Below are positions 1-8,848 of a DNA stretch of 64,000 nt, piece after piece. Under the pieces are notes generated by a model that did not search any database, was not told where the DNA came from, and saw only the letters and a program-made list of their open reading frames with translations. How positions within the stretch are numbered: position 1 is the stretch's first letter; every line of letters begins with the position of its first letter. This DNA comes from Actinoallomurus oryzae (GTDB taxonomy: Bacteria > Actinomycetota > Actinomycetes > Streptosporangiales > Streptosporangiaceae), in NCBI RefSeq assembly GCF_039541955.1, contig NZ_BAABHF010000048.1, positions 62,001 to 126,000 on the forward strand. The letters are read 5' to 3'. The position numbers and the translations under genes were made by a program.

Positions 1-1224
1 GCCGGGCAGCGAGGTCGACTCCAGCAGGCTCTTGCGGCGGGTCAGGTCGCGGGCCTGCCGGGCGGCGATGCGCGCGCGTGCCGCCTGCGTGGCCTTGTTG
101 ATGACCTCTTTGGCCTCGCCGGGGTTGGCGTCGAGCCAGCCGCGCAGGTTCTCGTACATCGCGCGCTGGACGAACGACTTGGCCTCGGTGTTGCCGAGCT
201 TGGTCTTGGTCTGGCCCTCGAACTGCGGGTCGGCCAGCTTGATCGAGATGATCGCGGTCAGACCCTCGCGTACGTCCTCACCGGCGAGGTTGTCGTCCTT
301 GCCCTCGCGCAGGAGCTTCTGCTCGCGCGCGTACTTGTTGACGACGGTCGTCAGCGCGGCGCGGAAGCCCTCCTCGTGGGTGCCGCCCTCCGCCGTGTTG
401 ATCGTGTTGGCGAAGGTGTGGACGGACTCGGAGTAGGACCCGCTCCACTGCATGGCGACCTCGACCGACATGCCGTCGACCTCGTCGCTGAACGCGATCA
501 CCGACTGGTGGACGACTTCCTTCTTGGCGTTGAGGTAGCGAACGAAGTCCTCAATGCCGCCTTCGTAGTGATACGTGACGGTCTTGGGCTCGCCGTTGAT
601 GTGCTCGGGCCGCTCGTCGGTCAGCGTGATCGACAGCCCGCGGTTGAGGAAGGCGTACTCCTGCATGCGCCGGCTGAGGGTCTCGAAGTTCCATTCGAGC
701 GTCTCGAAGATCGCTCCGTCGGGCCAGAAGCTGATGACGGTGCCGGTGTCCTCGGTCGCCTCGCCCTTGACCAGCGGGCCCTCGGCGCCCCTCCAGGTGT
801 AGGCCTGCCGCCACACGTGGCCGTCGCAACGGACCTCGGCCTCCAGCCGGGTCGACAGCGCGTTGACGACCGCCGAGCCGACGCCGTGCAGGCCGCCGGA
901 GACGGCGTAGGACTTGCTGTCGAACTTACCGCCGGCGTGCAGGGTCGTGAGGACGACTTCGATCGCGGGGCGCTTCTCGACGGGATGCTCGCCCACGGGG
1001 ATGCCGCGGCCGTTGTCGGTCACGCGGACACCACCGTCGGCGAGCAACGTCACCGTGATCGTGTCGGCGTATCCGGCGAGGGCCTCGTCGACCGCGTTGT
1101 CCACGATCTCGTAGACGAGGTGGTGCAGACCACGTTCGCCGGTGGAACCGATGTACATCCCGGGGCGCTTACGGACCGCCTCCAGGCCTTCAAGGACAGT
1201 GATCGAGCTAGCGTCGTACGCCAA
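1..1224 (-). CDS. gyrB: DNA gyrase subunit B, N-terminal 408 residues (3' end beyond window)
   Basis: ATPase subunit of the type II topoisomerase that introduces negative supercoils. The visible part carries the GHKL ATPase fold: EIVDNAVDE at residues 39-47, DNGRGIP at 70-76 and the GGLHGVGS loop, then the transducer domain. The window edge cuts it just before the TOPRIM domain. The start is a TTG preceded by AGGAGG at 8 nt spacing; a nearby GTG is out of frame. It is co-oriented with dciA and recF, the usual actinobacterial order. Family assignment is very secure; only the start codon is inferred. Confidence 0.97.
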   Translation of the reverse strand, partial: MAYDASSITVLEGLEAVRKRPGMYIGSTGERGLHHLVYEIVDNAVDEALAGYADTITVTLLADGGVRVTDNGRGIPVGEHPVEKRPAIEVVLTTLHAGGKFDSKSYAVSGGLHGVGSAVVNALSTRLEAEVRCDGHVWRQAYTWRGAEGPLVKGEATEDTGTVISFWPDGAIFETLEWNFETLSRRMQEYAFLNRGLSITLTDERPEHINGEPKTVTYHYEGGIEDFVRYLNAKKEVVHQSVIAFSDEVDGMSVEVAMQWSGSYSESVHTFANTINTAEGGTHEEGFRAALTTVVNKYAREQKLLREGKDDNLAGEDVREGLTAIISIKLADPQFEGQTKTKLGNTEAKSFVQRAMYENLRGWLDANPGEAKEVINKATQAARARIAARQARDLTRRKSLLESTSLPG

Positions 1225-1563
1225 GTGGAGATCCTCCTGCCGGAGGACACTCGCCGCGCAGCTCCCCGTACAACAAGCGGGGCGCCCGATCCACGGGCGG
1301 CCCGCAACGGCGATCGTGTCCTGTATCCGCTCCTATTCTACCCAGACCAGCCCCGTTCCTGGGCCATGAAGCGCGTTGTAAGCCCGTGTGAGCCCTGAAA
1401 CCGACCCCTTGGGGATCCCCCTATTGGGTCCGGGGGGTCACGAGGCGTACGGACGGCGAAATCGTGTCGAGCTTCTTGCTTCCGCGCCGCTGTCAAGTGC
1501 TACGCACAAGCTGTGGACAACTCGTCAGGAAGCGGCGCGCCGAGGCTCCCGCGCGGCCCCGTG
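1225..1563. other. gyrB-dciA intergenic region with a perfect DnaA box
   Basis: About 340 bp without a gene. It must hold the gyrB promoter; a TAGAAT hexamer lies on the minus strand about 110 nt upstream of the TTG start, without a convincing -35. A perfect DnaA box, TGTGGACAA, lies at 1512-1520, outside the main oriC. G/C-rich inverted segments around 1405-1440 may terminate dciA transcription. Nothing else is recognised. Confidence 0.5.
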
Positions 1564-2088
1564 TCAGGAGCGCGGCCGGCGCCCGCCGGTCACGCGCAGT
1601 CGCCCTCCGCCGTGCTGCCCGCCCGAGGGACCGACGACCTTGACCCGCTGCACGGTGCCGTGGCCGAGGTCCTCATTGAGGCGCTTGACGAGGTTGGCCG
1701 CGAGCAGGCGTACCTGGGTGGCCCAGTTGGCCGAGTCGGCGGCGATCACCAGGACGCCGTCCTCGAACGTCTCGGGTCTGGTGTGTTCGGCCAGTTCGGG
1801 ACCGACGATCTGCGGCCAGCGGCCGAAGACGCCGCCGACGGCCGCGCGCTCCTGCCAGCCGCGAGCGGCCAGGAGCTCGCGGATCGCGGGCCCGAACGCC
1901 GTGGGGTCGCCGCCGCGGCCGGACTCGCGCACCGGCCGGCGCCGCTTCTTGCGCGTCTGGCCCGGCAGTGCCCCGCGCTCGCGGGCGTCCGCCTTGGCCT
2001 GGGCCAGGGCCTCACGGGCGAGCTCGATGCCGGACTTCTCCTCACCCGAGTTTTCCACAGGCTGTGGATCGCGAGGCTCATCGGACAC
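1564..2088 (-). CDS. dciA: DciA/DUF721 replicative helicase operator protein
   Basis: DciA proteins load or operate the DnaB helicase in bacteria lacking DnaC; a DUF721 gene between recF and gyrB is the standard actinobacterial position. The 174-residue product has a charged, disordered N-terminal half (GQTRKKRRRP basic stretch) and the C-terminal DUF721 domain with FGRWPQIVGPELAEHT and SANWATQVRLL. I chose the GTG at 2088 because GGGGAGGT precedes it; an ATG at 2115 is the alternative. The start overlaps the recF stop by 11 nt, so translation is probably coupled. The functional partner, dnaB, lies at 60247 in this window. Confidence 0.9.
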   Translation of the reverse strand: MSDEPRDPQPVENSGEEKSGIELAREALAQAKADARERGALPGQTRKKRRRPVRESGRGGDPTAFGPAIRELLAARGWQERAAVGGVFGRWPQIVGPELAEHTRPETFEDGVLVIAADSANWATQVRLLAANLVKRLNEDLGHGTVQRVKVVGPSGGQHGGGRLRVTGGRRPRS

Positions 2089-3199
2089 GGGTGACCTCCC
2101 CCTCGGCGACGTCATAGGCCGCGCCGGTCAGCCTCTCGGGCACGTCGGCGGGCACGGCCGCGGTGATCAATACCTGCTCGGCGGGCGCGACCAGCTCCGC
2201 CAGGCGCTCACGGCGCCCGGTGTCCAGCTCGGCGAACACGTCGTCGAGGATCAGCACCGGGTCGTCGCCGTCCGCGCGGAGCAGCTCGAACGCGGCCAGC
2301 CGCAGCGCCAGCGCGAACGACCAGGACTCACCGTGGCTCGCGTATCCCCGGGCCGGCAGGTCGCCCAGCTTCAGCAGGAGCTCGTCGCGGTGCGGGCCGA
2401 CGAGGCTCACGCCGCGCTCCAGCTCGCCCCGCCGCGCCTCGGCCATCGCGGCCAGCAGCTTTTCCCCCAGCTCGGCACGGTCTGTGGACAACTCCGCGCC
2501 GGCCGAGGAGCGGTATTCCAGGTCCGCGGCGCCGCCCGGCGCCAGCGCGGCGTACGCCTTGGCCACCAGCGGGCGCAGCGCGGCGACCAGGTCCAGCCGC
2601 GCGCCGAGCAGCTCCGCGCCCGTACGCGCCAGATGCGTGTCCCACACGTCCAGCGTGCTGATGACCTCCGGGCCGGGCGCCCGCCGGTGCTGGGCGGCCG
2701 ATTTCAACAGGGCGTTGCGCTGCTTGAGGACGCGGTCGTAGTCGGAGCGCACGCCCGCGAACCGGGGCGCGCGTACGGTCAGCAGCTCGTCCATGAAGCG
2801 CCGCCGGTCGCCGGGGTCGCCCTTGACCAGCACGAGATCCTCGGGGGCGAACAGCACGGTCCGCAGCATCCCCAGCACCTCGCGGGGCCGCTGCACCGGC
2901 GAACGGTTCAGGCGGGCGCGGTTCGCGCGACCGGGATTGATCTCCAGCTCGATCAGCGCGCGGCGCTCGTCGCGGACCACCCCGGCCCGTACGATCGCCC
3001 GCGGCGCGCCCTGCCGGACCAGGGGAGCGTCTGTGGAAACCCGGTGGCTGCCGTGCAGCGCGACATAGCCGACGGCCTCGACGAGGTTGGTCTTGCCGTG
3101 GCCGTTCGGCCCGATGAACGCGCTGATCCCCGGATCCAGGGCGATCTCGGCGGACTCATAGGACCGGAAGTCCCGCAGCGTCAGGTGGGCGACGTACAC
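2078..3199 (-). CDS. recF: DNA replication and repair protein RecF
   Basis: SMC-like ATPase that helps RecO and RecR load RecA at single-strand gaps. At 373 residues it has normal family length. Walker A is GPNGHGKTN at residues 30-38, the ABC-type signature region is SHGESWSFALALRLA, and Walker B is VLILDDVFAELD. The GTG at 3199 gives the typical V-Y-V-A-H-L N-terminus. It has no Shine-Dalgarno, but a TACTCT box lies 7 nt upstream, so the transcript may be leaderless. The long upstream open frame is not expected to be coding. Confidence 0.96.
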   Translation of the reverse strand: MYVAHLTLRDFRSYESAEIALDPGISAFIGPNGHGKTNLVEAVGYVALHGSHRVSTDAPLVRQGAPRAIVRAGVVRDERRALIELEINPGRANRARLNRSPVQRPREVLGMLRTVLFAPEDLVLVKGDPGDRRRFMDELLTVRAPRFAGVRSDYDRVLKQRNALLKSAAQHRRAPGPEVISTLDVWDTHLARTGAELLGARLDLVAALRPLVAKAYAALAPGGAADLEYRSSAGAELSTDRAELGEKLLAAMAEARRGELERGVSLVGPHRDELLLKLGDLPARGYASHGESWSFALALRLAAFELLRADGDDPVLILDDVFAELDTGRRERLAELVAPAEQVLITAAVPADVPERLTGAAYDVAEGEVTRVR

Positions 3200-3385
3200 C
3201 CAGACGAGAGTAGGGCCTGTGCGGCGCGCTCGCCGCACCGACGCGTTGTCCCCAGGCTGTGCACAACCCGGGCCGGTCTGTGGAAACGACGCTGCGCGGT
3301 TCCGGGGGATCGTCCCCTGAGGCGGCCGAAGGCCACCGAGCACGGGCGGTCGCCGGCTGTGGAGACCGCCCGCGTCGTACGTGGA

Positions 3386-4303
3386 TCAGGCCGGCGGGGT
3401 GACGTCGGCGCCGGGCGAGTCGGCGCCCTTCGCCGTCTCCACCGCGTGGCCGCCGAACTGGTTGCGCAGCGCCGCGATCATCTTCATGGCCGGCGACTCG
3501 TCCTGCCGCGAGGCGAACCGCGCGAAGAGTGCGGCCGTGATCACCGGCAGCGGGACGGCGTGGTCGACCGCCGCCTGCACCGTCCACCGGCCCTCGCCGG
3601 AGTCCTGTGCATAACCCTTGAGCTTGTGCAGCTCCGGGTCGTCCTGCAGCGCCCGGTCGGCCAGGTCGAGCAGCCAGGAACGGATGACCGTGCCCTCGCG
3701 CCAGCTACGGAAGGTCTCGGGCACGTTTTTGACCAGGTCGGTGGCCTCGAGCAGCTCCCAGCCCTCGGCGTAGGCCTGCATCATGCCGTACTCGATGCCG
3801 TTGTGGACCATCTTGGCGAAGTGGCCGGCGCCGACCTCGCCGGAGTGCACGAAGCCGAAGTCGCCCTCGGGCTTGAGCGCCTCGAAGATCGGCATGAGGC
3901 GCTTCACGTGCTCCTCACTGCCGCCGACCATGAGGGCATAACCGTTCTTCAGGCCCCAGACGCCGCCGCTGACCCCGACGTCCACGAAACCGATGCCCTT
4001 CTGATCGAGCAGCTTCGCGTGTTCCTGGTCGTCGATGTAGTGCGAGTTGCCGCCGTCGATGACCAGGTCACCGGGCTCGAGGACGTCCGCGAGGCTCTCC
4101 ACGGTCGCCCGGGTGGCCTCACCGGCCGGGACCATGACCCACACCGCACGTGGCGCGCTGAGCCGGTCGGCGAGCTCCTGGAGCGAGCCGACGTCGCTGA
4201 CCTTCGGGTCGCGGTCGTAACCGACGACCGTGTGGCCGGCTTGGCGCAGGCGCTCGGCCATGTTGCCGCCCATGCGGCCAAGGCCGATCATCCCCAGTTC
4301 CAT
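3386..4303 (-). CDS. gnd: 6-phosphogluconate dehydrogenase, short (decarboxylating) type
   Basis: Oxidises and decarboxylates 6-phosphogluconate to ribulose 5-phosphate in the pentose phosphate pathway, giving NAD(P)H. The 305-residue length marks the short tetrameric class rather than the 470-residue form. Visible motifs are the Rossmann loop GLGRMGGNM (7-15), GGNSHY (84-89), VSGG (111-114) and the catalytic K164-N168-E171 in HFAKMVHNGIEY. GAGGAGA precedes the ATG. Its insertion between dnaN and recF is a known actinobacterial arrangement. Confidence 0.96.
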   Translation of the reverse strand: MELGMIGLGRMGGNMAERLRQAGHTVVGYDRDPKVSDVGSLQELADRLSAPRAVWVMVPAGEATRATVESLADVLEPGDLVIDGGNSHYIDDQEHAKLLDQKGIGFVDVGVSGGVWGLKNGYALMVGGSEEHVKRLMPIFEALKPEGDFGFVHSGEVGAGHFAKMVHNGIEYGMMQAYAEGWELLEATDLVKNVPETFRSWREGTVIRSWLLDLADRALQDDPELHKLKGYAQDSGEGRWTVQAAVDHAVPLPVITAALFARFASRQDESPAMKMIAALRNQFGGHAVETAKGADSPGADVTPPA

Positions 4304-4358
4304 GTGAGTTCTCCTCAGAAGGGATCCCTGTCCCCTATGAGCGTAGTGAACCTGTTGA

Positions 4359-5480
4359 TCAGCTCGACAGGCGGATGGGCATGATCAGGTAACGGTAGTC
4401 CGGGTCGGCGTCGTCGGCCGGCTTACCGGTCATGACGGCCGGCTTGGTCGAGGTGGTCATGGCCAGGCGCGCGACGTCGGAGCCGATCGCGCTGAGCCCG
4501 TCGAGCAGGAAGTGCGGGTTGAAGGCGACGTCGATGTCCTGGCCCTCCAGCGAGGCGCCGAGAACTTCCACAGCCTGTGCATCGTCACCGCTGCCCGCCT
4601 CCAGCACCACCTCGCCCTGCCGGAACGACAGGCGCACGGGGGTGTTCTTCTCGGCGACGAGACCGACGCGCTTGACGGCCTCGGCGAACGGACCGGTCTC
4701 GACCTCGGCGACCGAGGAGGTCTCCTTCGGCCACAGCGACTGGTACTTGACGAACTCCGCGTCGAGGAGCCGTGTGGTCGTACGGCGGCCGCCGCCGTCG
4801 AAGCCGATCATGCCCTCGCCGCTGCCGCCGGACGCGAGCGCGATCGACACCTCGGCGCCGGAGGTCAGCGACTTGGCGGTGTCCGACAGCGTCTTGGCGG
4901 GCACCAGGGCGACGGCGGAGATGTCGGGCTGCTCGGGCTTCCACCGGAACTGGCGTACGGCGAGGCGGTAGCGGTCGGTGGAGGCGAGCGTGACGGTCTC
5001 GCCCTCGATCTCCACCCGCACGCCGGTGAGCATCGGCAGGGTGTCGTCGCGGCCGGCGGCGATGGCCACCTGCGACACCGCCGCGGCGAACTCGTCGCTG
5101 CCGACCGTGCCGGCGGCGGGCGGCATCGCCGGGAGGCTCGGGTAGTCCTCCACAGGCATGGTCAGCAGTGTGAACTTCGCCGTGCCGCACTTGAGGGTGA
5201 CCTTGGCCCCGTCGGTGGTGATCTCGACCGGATGCGCGGGCAGGCTGCGGGAGATCTCGGCGAGGAGCCGGCCCGACACCAGCGCGGTGCCCGGCTCGTC
5301 CGCGTCGATGTCCATCGTCATCTGCGCGGAGACCTCGTAGTCGAACGAGGACAGCTTGAGCGTCTCCCCGGCCTCGATGAGCATGCCGGCGAGCACCGGG
5401 ACGGGCGGGCGGACCGGCAGTGTGCGCGCGGTCCAGGCAACGGCGTCGGCGAGGACGTCTCTGTCGATGCGGAATTTCAC
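4359..5480 (-). CDS. dnaN: DNA polymerase III beta sliding clamp
   Basis: Ring-shaped processivity factor tethering the replicative polymerase and many repair enzymes to DNA. The 373-residue product shows the three-domain clamp pattern and ends in YRYLIMPIRLSS, the conserved C-terminal strand. I chose the GTG at 5480 (V-K-F-R-I-D-R) because AGGAGA lies about 9 nt upstream; the frame stays open another 126 nt into oriC but that stretch has no clamp-like sequence. It is separated from dnaA by the origin, in the standard actinobacterial order. Confidence 0.97.
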   Translation of the reverse strand: MKFRIDRDVLADAVAWTARTLPVRPPVPVLAGMLIEAGETLKLSSFDYEVSAQMTMDIDADEPGTALVSGRLLAEISRSLPAHPVEITTDGAKVTLKCGTAKFTLLTMPVEDYPSLPAMPPAAGTVGSDEFAAAVSQVAIAAGRDDTLPMLTGVRVEIEGETVTLASTDRYRLAVRQFRWKPEQPDISAVALVPAKTLSDTAKSLTSGAEVSIALASGGSGEGMIGFDGGGRRTTTRLLDAEFVKYQSLWPKETSSVAEVETGPFAEAVKRVGLVAEKNTPVRLSFRQGEVVLEAGSGDDAQAVEVLGASLEGQDIDVAFNPHFLLDGLSAIGSDVARLAMTTSTKPAVMTGKPADDADPDYRYLIMPIRLSS

Positions 5481-5975
5481 TTTGGACCGTCTCCTGAGGT
5501 TTTGATCACCTGGGGTCGTGGAACAGAAGAGACCGTACGGGGTCCACCCAATCGTGGCCCCGCGCGAGCCCCTAGTTCTTGTCTTTCTCTTCAGTAGATA
5601 GAACAACAGTCACAGTCTTAGGGGCCGTGGATACTGGGGAAAACCCTAGTCTTCGCAGGTCAACCCCCGAATCTCTGTCCACCGCTGCTGTGTATCGAGC
5701 CTGTGGACTCCGTGGATGCCTGAGGACAGTCGCGAAGCGTCCCCATCTCATCCACCGACGGTCCACCGTTCATCCCCATCTCATCCACCGGATCGGCCCC
5801 GCCGTCCACATGGTTGTCCACCGGATTGATCCACAGAGTTTTCCCCACCCTGTGCAATCCACCGTCTCTGGATAACCGCTGTGGAGACTCTGTGGACGCC
5901 TGTGGACGACTGTGGAGAACTCCGGGACGGCATCGGGATAACTCCGGGACGGCTGCTCAGGGACTCCGAGGCGGC
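5481..5975. other. oriC: Chromosome replication origin oriC with many DnaA boxes
   Basis: The dnaN-dnaA gap carries a dense set of near-consensus DnaA boxes. In the TTGTCCACA orientation: 5675-5683, 5802-5810, 5814-5822 (TTGTCCACC) and 5827-5835 (TGATCCACA). In the opposite orientation: 5702-5710, 5867-5875 (TCTGGATAA) and a phased set starting TGTGGA at 5880, 5891, 5901 and 5911. The 17-mer CCCCATCTCATCCACCG occurs twice, at 5741 and 5774. The relatively AT-rich stretch 5577-5660 beside dnaN is the likely unwinding element. Location and box density are seen; function is inferred. Confidence 0.93.
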
Positions 5976-7721
5976 TCAGGCCCCGCCGTTGCGCGCCTGC
6001 TGCTTGATGCGGTTCGTCAGCTCGGTGACCTGGTTGTAGATCGGGCGCTTCTCGGCCATCAGCTTGCGGATCTTCTTCTCCGCGTGCATGACGGTCGTGT
6101 GGTCGCGCCCCCCGAACTGCTGACCGATCTTGGGCAGCGACAGCTCGGTCAGCTCGCGGCACAGGTACATCGCGATCTGCCGGGCCGTCACCAGCACCCG
6201 CGAGCGCGACGGGCCGCACAGCTGCTCCATGTCGATGCCGAAGTACGTCGCGGTCTGCGCCATGATCGTCGCCGCGGTGATCTCCGGGCCGGTGTCGTTG
6301 GGGATGAGGTCCTTCAGCACGATCTCGGCGAGCTGGAGGTCCACCGACTGCCGGTTGAGGCTCGCGAACGCGCTGACCCGTATGAGCGCGCCCTCCAGCT
6401 CACGGATGTTGGTGGAGATCTTCGAGGCGATGTACTCGAGCACCTCGGGCGGCGCGACCAGGCCCTCCTGCACGGCCTTCTTGCGCAGGATCGCGATGCG
6501 CGTCTCGAGCTCGGGCGGCTGCACGTCGGTGATCAGCCCCCACTCGAACCGGTTGCGCAGCCGGTCTTCCAACGTCACGAGCTGCTTGGGCGCGCGGTCG
6601 CTGGAGATCACGATCTGCTTGTTGGCGTTGTGGAGGGTGTTGAACGTGTGGAAGAACTCCTCCTGCGTCTGCTCCTTGTTCTCCAGGAACTGGATGTCGT
6701 CGACCAGGAGGATGTCCATGTCGCGGTAGCGCCGGCGGAAGTTGTCGGCCTTGCCGTCGCGGATCGCGTTGATGAAGTCGTTGGTGAACTCCTCCGAGCT
6801 CACGTAGCGCACCCGCGCACCGTTGAACAGGCTCTGCGCGTAGTGGCCGATGGCGTGCAGCATGTGCGTCTTGCCCAGGCCCGAGTCGCCGTAGATGAAC
6901 AGCGGGTTGTAGGCCTTGGCCGGCGCCTCGGCCACCGCGACCGCGGCGGCGTGCGCGAACCGGTTGGACGAGCCGATCACGAACGTGTCGAAGGTGTACT
7001 TGGGATTGAGCCGCGCGTGCTCGCCGGTGCCCTTGCTCTCGGCGGGCGCCGCGGACGGGCGCGGCTGCCAGCCCCCGCCGGGCGCCGACCCGGGTGTGGG
7101 GACGAACGGGTCGCGCTGCGGACCCTTCTGGTCGGTGGGGTTCTGGCCCGCGGGCTGTTGGTCCTGGCGGTAGTGGCCGCCGTAGTCCTGGCCGTTCCTG
7201 GGGGAGCCCGCGCCGTAGTCCTGTGGATAGTCCTGGCCGTTCCCCGGGCCTCCCGTGTAGTCACGGTTGCCCTCGGAGCCTGCGCCGTAGCGGCCGGCGT
7301 ACCGGTCGGTGTACTCGCCGTAGTGCTCCGGGGTGTACGGGCGCGGGTCGGCGGCCGGGCCGCGCAGCGTCTGGCCGGAGTATCCCTGCGGCTCGGGTGG
7401 GTACGGCCGGGGCTGCTCGTGGTCGGACTCCGGCTCGGCCGGCAGCGGCCGGTCGGCGGGTGGCGGCTGGTCGGGCTGTACGGTGACGGCGACCCGGATG
7501 TCGCGGCCGAGCTGGTTCGACAGCACCTGGGTGATCAGCGGCCGCAGGCGGTTCTCCAGCACGTCCTTGGCGAAGTCGTTGGGGGTCGCCAACAGGGCGG
7601 TGTCCTCGACCAGGGCCAGCGGCCGGGTCATGGCCAGCCATGCCCGGTGCTGGGGCGGGAGATCACCCGGAAGGGCCTCGAGCGCCCTGGTCCATACCAG
7701 GGCGAGATCCAGACCGTCCAT
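5976..7721 (-). CDS. dnaA: Chromosomal replication initiator DnaA
   Basis: AAA+ initiator that binds oriC boxes and melts the origin. The 581-residue protein has domain I at about 1-81, an unusually long low-complexity domain II at about 82-238 rich in Y, G, Q and P with repeated NGQDY, the AAA+ domain with Walker A GDSGLGKTH (278-286) and Walker B LLVDDIQF (338-345), and the DNA-binding domain with GRDHTTVMHAEKK from 538. The ATG at 7721 follows AAGGAGGGG. The divergent gene is rpmH, and the spacer between them carries DnaA boxes, suggesting autoregulation. Confidence 0.98.
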   Translation of the reverse strand: MDGLDLALVWTRALEALPGDLPPQHRAWLAMTRPLALVEDTALLATPNDFAKDVLENRLRPLITQVLSNQLGRDIRVAVTVQPDQPPPADRPLPAEPESDHEQPRPYPPEPQGYSGQTLRGPAADPRPYTPEHYGEYTDRYAGRYGAGSEGNRDYTGGPGNGQDYPQDYGAGSPRNGQDYGGHYRQDQQPAGQNPTDQKGPQRDPFVPTPGSAPGGGWQPRPSAAPAESKGTGEHARLNPKYTFDTFVIGSSNRFAHAAAVAVAEAPAKAYNPLFIYGDSGLGKTHMLHAIGHYAQSLFNGARVRYVSSEEFTNDFINAIRDGKADNFRRRYRDMDILLVDDIQFLENKEQTQEEFFHTFNTLHNANKQIVISSDRAPKQLVTLEDRLRNRFEWGLITDVQPPELETRIAILRKKAVQEGLVAPPEVLEYIASKISTNIRELEGALIRVSAFASLNRQSVDLQLAEIVLKDLIPNDTGPEITAATIMAQTATYFGIDMEQLCGPSRSRVLVTARQIAMYLCRELTELSLPKIGQQFGGRDHTTVMHAEKKIRKLMAEKRPIYNQVTELTNRIKQQARNGGA

Positions 7722-7812
7722 CCTTTGTTCTCCCCTCCTTCGCCAGGTGTGCGGCGACACGTCACTTCCCCGGCGTACCGCGTGCACCTGCAGTGGACCA
7801 CTCTCTCATGCG

Positions 7813-7867
7813 TCATCCACAGGGTTGTCCACAAGTTGTGCACGGGGAGGGGGAACGCGGTGGATAA
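7813..7867. promoter_or_regulatory. DnaA-box cluster in the dnaA-rpmH promoter region
   Basis: The 314-bp dnaA-rpmH spacer holds a perfect DnaA box TTGTCCACA at 7825-7833, flanked by TCATCCACA (7813-7821), TTGTGCACG (7836-7844) and GGTGGATAA (7859-7867). The cluster sits about 90 bp upstream of the dnaA start, where DnaA autorepression is expected. The sites are seen directly; regulation is inferred from the general behaviour of dnaA promoters. Confidence 0.75.
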
Positions 7868-8035
7868 CTCTCGCCGGTTTGACCGCGAGGCAGGTCAGAC
7901 CGTAACGTACGACGGTCGAGTCGCATCGACGGCGGTGCTGCACGCCCGCAGGTCGCCGACTCCCGCAGGCGGGGTCTATGCGCCCGTGATGCGACCTATA
8001 CCAACGTTGACCGCAGCACCCCTCTGGAGTCTCGA

Positions 8036-8173
8036 GTGAGCAAGCGTACTTACCAGCCGAACAACCGTCGCCGGCACAAGAAGCACGGCTTCCGGCTCCG
8101 CATGCGCACCCGGGCGGGGCGCGCGATCCTTTCCTCGCGCCGTCGCAAGGGGCGCGCCCACGTCGCGGTCTGA
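8036..8173 (+). CDS. rpmH: Ribosomal protein bL34
   Basis: Very basic 45-residue protein of the large ribosomal subunit. It matches the family over its whole length: S-K-R-T-Y-Q-P-N-N-R-R-R at the start, KKHGFRLRMRTRAGRAIL in the middle and a basic tail. The start is GTG at 8036. It is too short for many gene callers. It is transcribed divergently from dnaA and heads the rnpA-yidD-yidC-jag cluster. Confidence 0.97.
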   Translation: MSKRTYQPNNRRRHKKHGFRLRMRTRAGRAILSSRRRKGRAHVAV

Positions 8174-8185
8174 CCAGCGGCAGTC

Positions 8186-8545
8186 ATGCTGCCGTCCGGA
8201 AACCGGATGCGGCGGCGAGAAGAGTTCACTTCGGCCGTCCGGCGCGGTGATCGTGCCGGACGGCCGCGTCTGGTCCTGCATCTGCAGCATCGCGACGACG
8301 CCGACGAGCCGGTACGTGTCGGTTTCACCGTCGGTCGGCCGGTCGGTGACGCGGTGACCCGCAACAAGGTGCGCCGCAGACTCCGGCATATCGTGCGTGA
8401 GCGCCTCTACCGGCTGCCAGCGGGTAGCCTGCTTGTGGTGCGCGCCAATCCGAAGGCGGCGACCGCACGAAACGACGAACTCGCCGCGGATGTCGACGCG
8501 GCACTCGACCGGCTCCTTCGGCGAGAGGTCAAGAGGCGGAGATGA
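8186..8545 (+). CDS. rnpA: Ribonuclease P protein component
   Basis: Basic protein subunit that supports RNase P RNA in 5' maturation of tRNAs. The 119-residue product has the conserved RREEF start region and the arginine-rich RNR motif NKVRRRLRH at about residues 58-66. It begins 12 nt after rpmH and its stop overlaps the yidD start in ATGA, so the genes are transcribed and probably translated together. The RNA subunit (rnpB) is not in this window. Confidence 0.96.
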   Translation: MLPSGNRMRRREEFTSAVRRGDRAGRPRLVLHLQHRDDADEPVRVGFTVGRPVGDAVTRNKVRRRLRHIVRERLYRLPAGSLLVVRANPKAATARNDELAADVDAALDRLLRREVKRRR

Positions 8546-8838
8546 CAGGGAAGCCGACGCCCGTCGCCCGGGCATTGATGCTGCCGATCGTCTTCTACCG
8601 TCGATTCATCAGCCCCCTCTTCGGGCCCGTCTGTCGCTTCCAGCCCAGCTGCAGCACGTACGCACTCGTCGCGTTGCGACGGCACGGCGCGCTGCGTGGA
8701 GGCTGGCTGGCCGTACGCCGCATCGCCCGCTGCCACCCGTTCAACCCCGGTGGGTACGACCCCGTGCCGCCGCGCAAGGACGAGGCACCCCCTGACCTCA
8801 CGCCGCGGCAGAGCGGCACCGCAATCGGAGAGCACTAG
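8542..8838 (+). CDS. yidD: Membrane protein insertion efficiency factor YidD
   Basis: Small amphipathic membrane-associated protein that assists YidC. The 98-residue sequence contains the hallmark YRRFISPLFGPVCRFQPSCS segment with paired cysteines, then YALVALRRHG and RCHPFNPGGYDPVP. Overlap of the ATG with the rnpA stop and an 11-nt gap to yidC place it in the rpmH operon. The C-terminal 20 residues are variable. Confidence 0.95.
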   Translation: MTGKPTPVARALMLPIVFYRRFISPLFGPVCRFQPSCSTYALVALRRHGALRGGWLAVRRIARCHPFNPGGYDPVPPRKDEAPPDLTPRQSGTAIGEH

Positions 8839-8848
8839 GAGCCAGTCG

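Noticed and set aside
32..1398. Long plus-strand frames opposite gyrB
   Set aside because: Composition artefacts of high GC on the antisense of gyrB; no protein family match and gyrB motifs are complete on the other strand.
1388..4384. 998-codon plus-strand open frame across dciA-recF-gnd
   Set aside because: It is antisense to three recognisable conserved genes and has arginine/valine-rich shadow composition.
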